DNA from: JAHFUI01 sp041485905
GTDB taxonomy: Bacteria > Acidobacteriota > Vicinamibacteria > Vicinamibacterales > CAVVIG01
DNA length: 46,642 nucleotides
Assembly: GCA_041485905.1 (NCBI GenBank)
Contig: JBGPKK010000018.1
Span: 1-46,642, forward strand
Reading direction: 5' to 3'
Shown: positions 42,533-46,642 of the stretch, in pieces
Layout of the letters: every line of letters begins with the position of its first letter
Numbering within the stretch: the first letter of the stretch is position 1
The notes under the pieces: model-generated
Database searches by the model: none
The model's input: only the letters and a program-made list of their open reading frames with translations
Told to the model about the DNA's origin: nothing
Translations under genes and position numbers: made by a program

Positions 42533-43283
42533 CGCGAATGATATCGCCTCGCCGAAGGTGACGAAGGCGCAGGAGCAGCTGTTTGCCCGGGGCACGTCGA
42601 GCCGCGAGAAGTACGCCGCGCTCGTTGTCGGAAGACCGGGGCTCGGCGCGCTCCTGAAGCATGAGATCGTCATCGCGCTCGCCCAGGCACGGGCCGGAGC
42701 GTTCGGCCTCGTGCTCCGGAAGGCGCTCTATCCCTGGCTGCTCGGATCGTGCGGGCGAAATGTCGTGTTCGGCCAGAACGTCGTCCTGCGACACCCGCAC
42801 AAGATTCACATCGGCAGCGACGTGGTGATCGACGACAACTGTCTGATCGACGCCAAAGGCGAGTCGAATCTGGGCATTCGCATCGGAGACGGTGTGTTTA
42901 TCGGGCGCAATACCATCCTGTCGTGCAAGAACGGCGACATCGACATCGGCGACCACGCGAACATTGGCTTCAACTGCGAGCTGTTCTCGGCCAGCCGCGT
43001 CAGCATCGGGCCGAGCGTCCTCATGGCCGCGTACACCTACGTCATCGGCGGCGATCACGATTTCTCGGATCCGTCGAAAACCGTGCTGGCACAAACGCGC
43101 ACGTCGTCTGGGGTCAACATCGGAGAAGGAGTGTGGACTGGAGCGGGGGCGAAGATCCTCGATGGGGTAACGATCGGTCCTCACGCAGTGATCGGAGCCG
43201 GCGCCGTTGTGCGCGAGTCCGTTCCGGCGGGCGCAGTGGCGGTCGGCATCCCCGCGCGGATCGTGTCGACGCGCACGCCGTAA
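42519..43283 (+). CDS. Hexapeptide-repeat acyltransferase
   Basis: 254 residues. From about residue 80 the sequence has left-handed beta-helix turns of the I-G-x-x-x-x type: NVVLRHPHKIHIGSDVVID, RIGDGVFIGRNTIL, ISIGDHANIGFNC-like turns and VTIGPHAVIGAGAVV, followed by VGIPARIV. Such enzymes O- or N-acetylate sugars (WbbJ/LacA type). Catalytic His is probably in GGDHDFSDP. Probably modifies the glycan of this region. It overlaps the upstream epimerase gene by 14 bases and the next start by 1 base. Confidence 0.87.
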   Translation: MAGSDANDIASPKVTKAQEQLFARGTSSREKYAALVVGRPGLGALLKHEIVIALAQARAGAFGLVLRKALYPWLLGSCGRNVVFGQNVVLRHPHKIHIGSDVVIDDNCLIDAKGESNLGIRIGDGVFIGRNTILSCKNGDIDIGDHANIGFNCELFSASRVSIGPSVLMAAYTYVIGGDHDFSDPSKTVLAQTRTSSGVNIGEGVWTGAGAKILDGVTIGPHAVIGAGAVVRESVPAGAVAVGIPARIVSTRTP

Positions 43284-44320
43284 TGGCCGTCCTCGCCGTG
43301 GTCACTTCCAGCCCGCCATCGACCGAAGGCGGGCATCTCGTCATCGCGCGATCGCTTGTCGCGGCTGCGCGCGCATCCGGACATGAGGCGCATCTGGTCG
43401 TCACGCCGGACTGCCAGTTTGGCCATCAAGTGTCTTCGTACTGGAAGACCTGGCGAACCGACGTCAGCCTGACCGCCGGCCGGACGATCGATCAGGTGAT
43501 CAGCCTGCGCTTTCCAAGCTACGCCGTCAGGCATCCCGTCCACGTGTCGTGGCTGAATCACACGATGCGCGAGTATGACGATCTCTGGCCGCGGTTCGCG
43601 GCGGCATTGTCGCCGCGGGGACGCGTCAAAGAGCGACTGAAGCGGGTTGCGATCCGTGCGGTCGACCGATGGCTGCTGACGCGCCATGTGACCGAAGTTG
43701 TCGCGCAGTCGGCAACCGTCCAGCGCCGGCTGACCCTTCTCGGCGTGCGATCGGACGTGCTCCTGCCGCCGCCCCCGCAGCGTGCCTATCGTTGCGAGGG
43801 GTACGGCGATTACATCTTCGCCGTCTCACGATTGACGCCGCTCAAACGTCTCGATCTCCTGATCCGCGCTCTCGGAGAACCTGCGGCTCGACACGCGCGC
43901 GTCGTGATCGCCGGCGAGGGCGAGAGCCGTCCAGACCTGGAGCGGCTGAGCGCGGCGCTCGGCGTGTCGAATCGCGTCACCTTGCTCGGGAGAGTGTCCG
44001 ACGAGGTGCTGGTCGATCATCTCGCGAGATGCCGCTTCGTCTGCTTCCCGCCAGTTGACGAAGACTACGGTTTCGTCACTGTCGAAGCCTTCGCGTCCCG
44101 GAAAGCCGTGATCACCTGCGTCGACAGCGGCGGGCCATCGGAGATCGTGCGGGACGGCGACACAGGGCTTGTCTGCGATCCGACACCGGCGTCTATCGCC
44201 GCCGCAATCGCGCGCGTCATGGACGATCGGGCGTTGGCCGAGCGGCTTGGAGACGCCGCCGCCGCCCGCGTCGCGACGCTCACGTGGCCCGCGGCCGTCA
44301 AGCGTCTGGTCATCGCCTAA
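43283..44320 (+). CDS. Glycosyltransferase family 4
   Basis: 345 residues. The donor half is clear: YIFAVSRLTPLKRLDLLIRAL, RVVIAGEGESRPDLERL and EDYGFVTVEAFASRKAVI (the glutamate-containing motif), then SGGPSEIVRDGDTGLV. The N-terminal half begins with SSPPSTEGGHLVIARSL. ATG 43283 shares one base with the acyltransferase stop; a longer frame upstream only reads through that gene. Last gene of the second glycan unit. Acceptor unknown. Confidence 0.87.
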   Translation: MAVLAVVTSSPPSTEGGHLVIARSLVAAARASGHEAHLVVTPDCQFGHQVSSYWKTWRTDVSLTAGRTIDQVISLRFPSYAVRHPVHVSWLNHTMREYDDLWPRFAAALSPRGRVKERLKRVAIRAVDRWLLTRHVTEVVAQSATVQRRLTLLGVRSDVLLPPPPQRAYRCEGYGDYIFAVSRLTPLKRLDLLIRALGEPAARHARVVIAGEGESRPDLERLSAALGVSNRVTLLGRVSDEVLVDHLARCRFVCFPPVDEDYGFVTVEAFASRKAVITCVDSGGPSEIVRDGDTGLVCDPTPASIAAAIARVMDDRALAERLGDAAAARVATLTWPAAVKRLVIA

Positions 44321-44325
44321 AACGT

Positions 44326-44331
44326 TACAAT
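44326..44331 (+). promoter_or_regulatory. -10 element TACAAT before ttcA
   Basis: TACAAT ends 7 bases before ATG 44339, so the transcript would start at or next to the ATG (leaderless). No Shine-Dalgarno is visible. The same hexamer stands before leuS. Confidence 0.4.
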
Positions 44332-44338
44332 CACACTC

Positions 44339-45199
44339 ATGGGATATCGGAGTGAGCTCGAGTCGCGGCTCGCGAAAAAGACGACCAAGGCCATCGTCGA
44401 CTACCAGATGCTGGAGGACGGCGACCGCGTTATGGTCGGTTTGTCCGGGGGCAAGGACAGCTGGGCCCTTCTGCAGATCCTCGACGTACTGCGCCAGCGC
44501 GCGCCGATCCGCTTCTCGCTCATCGCCGTCAACGTCGACTCCGGCTACAAGGACTACAAGCACGGCGTGATCGCCAGCACGTGTGAAGCCCGCGGATGGG
44601 AATACCGGATCGAGCACACGGGCATCGGCGACGTCATCGAAGATATTCTCGACGACGGTGCGACGCCATGTTCGCTCTGCGCGCGCCTGCGGCGCGGGGT
44701 GCTGTACCGGATCGCGAAAGAAGTGGGCGCAAGCAAGATCGCGCTGGGGCACCACGCCGACGATTTCATCGAGACGCTGCTGCTGAATCTCTTTTTCGCG
44801 GGTTCTTTGAAGGCGATGCCGGCCAAGCTCGTGTCCGACGATAACACGCATGTGGTTATCCGTCCGTTGGTGTATGTCGGAGAGGAAGAAGCGCGGCAGT
44901 ACGCGAAGCAGTCGGAGCTGCCGATCATCGGCTGCTGCTGTCCGGCCTGCGGCGATCTTGGCCTGCAGCGGCAGCGCGCCAAACGCCTGATCATGGAACT
45001 CGAAACCGAGCATCCCGGCGTCAGGCAATCGATGCTGAAGGCGCTGGCAAACGTGGCGCCACGTCACCTGCTCGACACTCGGCTGAATCCGCCGGCCCAT
45101 CTGAGGGCGCGGGTCCCCATCGCAGACACGAAGCTCTCCACATCAAACCTCCGTGTCCTCCGCGTCTTCCGCGGCGACGAGGTCAACGAAACGGCGTGA
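44339..45199 (+). CDS. ttcA: tRNA 2-thiocytidine biosynthesis protein TtcA
   Basis: 286 residues. ATP pyrophosphatase P-loop SGGKDSWALL (36-45), cluster cysteines CSLCARLRRGVLYRIA and CCCPACGDLG, and GHHADDFIETLLLN. TtcA thiolates cytidine 32 of some tRNAs using ATP and an iron-sulfur cluster. The last nine or so residues (TSNLRVLRVFRGDEV region) are encoded by 9-base repeat units (see 45146-45174) and look appended. The stop overlaps dtd as GTGA, so the two tRNA genes form one unit. Confidence 0.9.
   Translation: MGYRSELESRLAKKTTKAIVDYQMLEDGDRVMVGLSGGKDSWALLQILDVLRQRAPIRFSLIAVNVDSGYKDYKHGVIASTCEARGWEYRIEHTGIGDVIEDILDDGATPCSLCARLRRGVLYRIAKEVGASKIALGHHADDFIETLLLNLFFAGSLKAMPAKLVSDDNTHVVIRPLVYVGEEEARQYAKQSELPIIGCCCPACGDLGLQRQRAKRLIMELETEHPGVRQSMLKALANVAPRHLLDTRLNPPAHLRARVPIADTKLSTSNLRVLRVFRGDEVNETA
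45146..45174. repeat. 9-base repeat units at the 3' end of ttcA
   Basis: On the reverse strand CGCGGAAGA, CGCGGAGGA, CACGGAGGT: same 9-base consensus as at 10786-10831 but opposite orientation. Read as coding it gives the LRV-LRV-FRG triplet pattern at the TtcA end. Confidence 0.7.
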
Positions 45200-45654
45200 G
45201 AGCGGTCGTTCAGCGCGTTTCATCGGCGTCGGTCGCCGTGGGACCGACGACAGTCGGTCAGATCGGTCCCGGCCTGCTGGTACTGGTTGGCGTCGAGCGG
45301 GACGACGGTCCCACCGATGTGGTGTACGTCGCGAACAAGATACGCGAGCTCCGGGTCTTCGACGACCCGAGCGATTCCGGCAAACAGTGGCATCAGTCGG
45401 TGCGGGACGCCGGCGGGAGTGTGCTCGTCGTGTCGCAGTTTACGTTGGCAGCCGACTGCCGCAAGGGACGTCGACCGTCGTTCGACGAGGCGGCCCCGCC
45501 GGCAATCGCCAAACCCCTTTACGAAGACGTGGTGCGGGAACTGCGCAGCTCAGGCCTGATGGTCGCGACCGGCGAATTTCAAGCCGTGATGCAGGTCTCC
45601 CTCGTCAACGACGGACCGGTCACGCTGCTGTTGGACAGCCGGAGGCGGTTTTGA
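45196..45654 (+). CDS. dtd: D-aminoacyl-tRNA deacylase
   Basis: 152 residues. Removes D-amino acids wrongly attached to tRNA. VRAVVQRVSSASVAV is the family opening, VLVVSQFTLAADCRKGRRPSF the SQFTL active-site strand and NDGPVTLLLDS the Gly-cisPro motif. GTG 45196 overlaps the ttcA stop. Its stop overlaps the TTG of the next gene. Confidence 0.93.
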   Translation: MRAVVQRVSSASVAVGPTTVGQIGPGLLVLVGVERDDGPTDVVYVANKIRELRVFDDPSDSGKQWHQSVRDAGGSVLVVSQFTLAADCRKGRRPSFDEAAPPAIAKPLYEDVVRELRSSGLMVATGEFQAVMQVSLVNDGPVTLLLDSRRRF

Positions 45655-46508
45655 AACTTCACACTTTACTCTTGCCTTTACCCTTTTGCCTTTTAACTTT
45701 GAGCGCAGCGACTGCCGCGGCTCAGCAGCGGCCGCTGCTCACCGAAGACCCCGAGCCGATCGGCGCGGGTCGCGTGCTCATCGAGAGTGGCATCGACTAC
45801 GCCCACGATCAGCACTATCCGGTATCTGGGCTCGAGGGAAACCTCTGGCGCATCCCGACCCTCGGTGTCAGCGTGGGCATCAGCTCGATCGCCGAACTTC
45901 AGATCGACGGTGGCATATACGACGGTCTCGACATTACGAAGCGCAATTCTGGCGCGCCGCTGTCGTCGTTGCTCACCGTCACCGGCACGAGCACCCACGA
46001 CGCTGAAGACATCGTGATCGCCACGAAAATCCGGCTGCTGGCGGAGAGCATGGGACGTCCGGCGCTGGGCGTGCGGTTCGCGACCAAGCTGCCGAACGCG
46101 TCGAACGAGAGCGGCCTGGGTCTGGACACGACCGATTTCTTCATGTCGCTGCTCGGCGCAAAGACCGTGCAGTCGGTTCGCGTCGTCGGCAATGTCGGTT
46201 TCGGAATCCTGGCTGACCCGATCGTTGGGAATCGTCAGAACGACGTGTTGACCTACGGGCTGTCGTTTGCCCGCGCGATGACGCAGCAGGCCGAGTTGGT
46301 GGGCGAGCTCAACGGACGCGTCTCGACGCGAAGCGGCGACGCTTTTCCTGGAACCGAGAGCCGGGGTCTGCTCAAAGTCGGCGGCCGCTACACGCGAGGG
46401 ACGGTGCGTCTGGATGCAGGAGTGTTTGTGGGTCTCACAGCTACCGATCCGACGATCGGCATCACGGCGGGTGTGACCTACGTGTTCAACGCCTTCACCC
46501 TGCCCTAA
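45651..46508 (+). CDS. Beta-barrel outer-membrane protein, repeat-rich signal
   Basis: 285 residues from TTG 45651, which is chosen because GGAGG lies 5 bases upstream and TTGA overlaps the dtd stop. Signal peptide LLLPLPFCLLTLSAATAAAQ, then RPLLTEDPEPIGAGRVLIESGIDYAHD, an opening common to a family of barrel-like proteins in Acidobacteria, and many amphipathic strands rich in Gly and aromatic residues. Ends VTYVFNAFTLP, not a classical terminal Phe. The DNA for the signal peptide (45657-45702) is a run of degenerate 7-base units (TTTACCC, TTTTGCC, TTTTAAC). Confidence 0.68.
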   Translation: MKLHTLLLPLPFCLLTLSAATAAAQQRPLLTEDPEPIGAGRVLIESGIDYAHDQHYPVSGLEGNLWRIPTLGVSVGISSIAELQIDGGIYDGLDITKRNSGAPLSSLLTVTGTSTHDAEDIVIATKIRLLAESMGRPALGVRFATKLPNASNESGLGLDTTDFFMSLLGAKTVQSVRVVGNVGFGILADPIVGNRQNDVLTYGLSFARAMTQQAELVGELNGRVSTRSGDAFPGTESRGLLKVGGRYTRGTVRLDAGVFVGLTATDPTIGITAGVTYVFNAFTLP

Positions 46509-46512
46509 GCCA

Positions 46513-46578
46513 GACAGGTCTGGTCGGTCTGGCAGGGTGGCCCACCTGACTCACCTGACCGACCCGACCCACCCGACT
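46513..46578. repeat. 9-base repeats and inverted repeat between convergent genes
   Basis: Right part is four 9-base units (CACCTGACT, CACCTGACC, GACCCGACC, CACCCGACT), left part is GTCTGG-type units. GGTCGGTC (46522-46529) is complementary to GACCGACC (46557-46564), making a long imperfect hairpin between the barrel gene and the leftward gene end. It may act as a bidirectional terminator. Confidence 0.55.
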
Positions 46579-46642
46579 ACGCGATCTCGTAGAACCGCTT
46601 CACGGCGTCCATCTCTTCACGCCTTCGAGCGTCGGACCAGCC
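46577..46642 (-). CDS. Unidentified gene, C-terminal end
   Basis: Open leftward frame ending at TAG 46579-46577, 21 residues visible (DARRREEMDAVKRFYEIA). Codon use fits a real gene; too short to assign. It converges with the barrel gene. Confidence 0.45.
   Translation of the reverse strand, partial: GWSDARRREEMDAVKRFYEIA

Noticed and set aside
42749..43282. Upstream extension of the last GT4 frame
   Set aside because: Overlaps the acyltransferase gene in another frame and has no fold; ATG 43283 overlaps the acyltransferase stop.
45153..45650. Long N-terminal extension of the barrel frame near 45153
   Set aside because: Reads through dtd in another frame; TTG 45651 has GGAGG upstream and starts the signal peptide.

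Overview
High-GC bacterial chromosome segment from a Gram-negative organism. Evidence for an outer membrane is an LptE homologue, several signal-peptide beta-barrel proteins ending in F, and many lipoproteins. Gene order (leuS-lptE-holA, rpsT, alaS) and the style of the many fibronectin-type lipoproteins and beta-barrels suggest Acidobacteriota, probably class Vicinamibacteria; this is inference, as there is no rRNA gene in the window. I saw no tRNA, rRNA, CRISPR array, prophage, integrase or intact insertion sequence, and no gene-free stretch longer than about 250 bases.

Layout. (1) 1-10783, housekeeping: the end of a PIN-domain toxin, leuS, lptE, holA, rpsT, an ABC exporter pair, a lytic transglycosylase and alaS. 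(2) 10874-14291, a leftward three-gene unit: polyprenyl-phosphate-type GT2, a GT-C membrane glycosyltransferase and a sugar epimerase/reductase. (3) 14471-15565, a radical SAM protein expressed rightward from a divergent promoter region. (4) 15606-18983, surface module 1: a beta-barrel preceded by a ribbon-helix-helix-like regulator (leftward) and two divergent lipoproteins. (5) 19035-28844, a leftward, tightly overlapping 11-gene glycan unit: methyltransferase, radical SAM protein, flippase-like membrane protein, GT2, a domain-swapped HldE-like nucleotidyltransferase/kinase, SIS isomerase, epimerase, two small membrane proteins with winged-helix-like tails, a UDP-galactopyranose-mutase-like flavoprotein and a TIM-barrel sugar isomerase. 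(6) 28902-35077, a large membrane protein, a LecA-like lectin, and surface module 2 (paralogues of the beta-barrel and both lipoproteins of module 1). (7) 35328-44320, a second glycan region: GT4, GT-C-like protein, flippase-like protein, a GT4-methyltransferase fusion, epimerase, hexapeptide acyltransferase and GT4. (8) 44339-46642, ttcA, dtd, a third beta-barrel and the tail of an unidentified leftward gene.

How the parts may work together. Regions 2, 3, 5 and 7 look like a locus that makes nucleotide-activated and polyprenyl-linked sugars, assembles a glycan or glycolipid and moves it across the inner membrane. The two copies of the beta-barrel plus two-lipoprotein module bracket the central glycan operon, and a lectin-type protein sits beside the second copy, so the modules may be surface partners of the glycan. 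The lipoproteins carry a C-terminal domain (RVAWLLRG ... WADNDFVD ... AIDPR) that I do not recognise.

A second theme is short degenerate or palindromic repeats at gene ends and, in three genes, apparently inside coding sequence: a palindrome inside a GT-C-like gene, 9-base units at the end of ttcA, and 7-base units in a signal peptide. A REP pair with the GTAG signature lies between convergent genes at 38550-38604.
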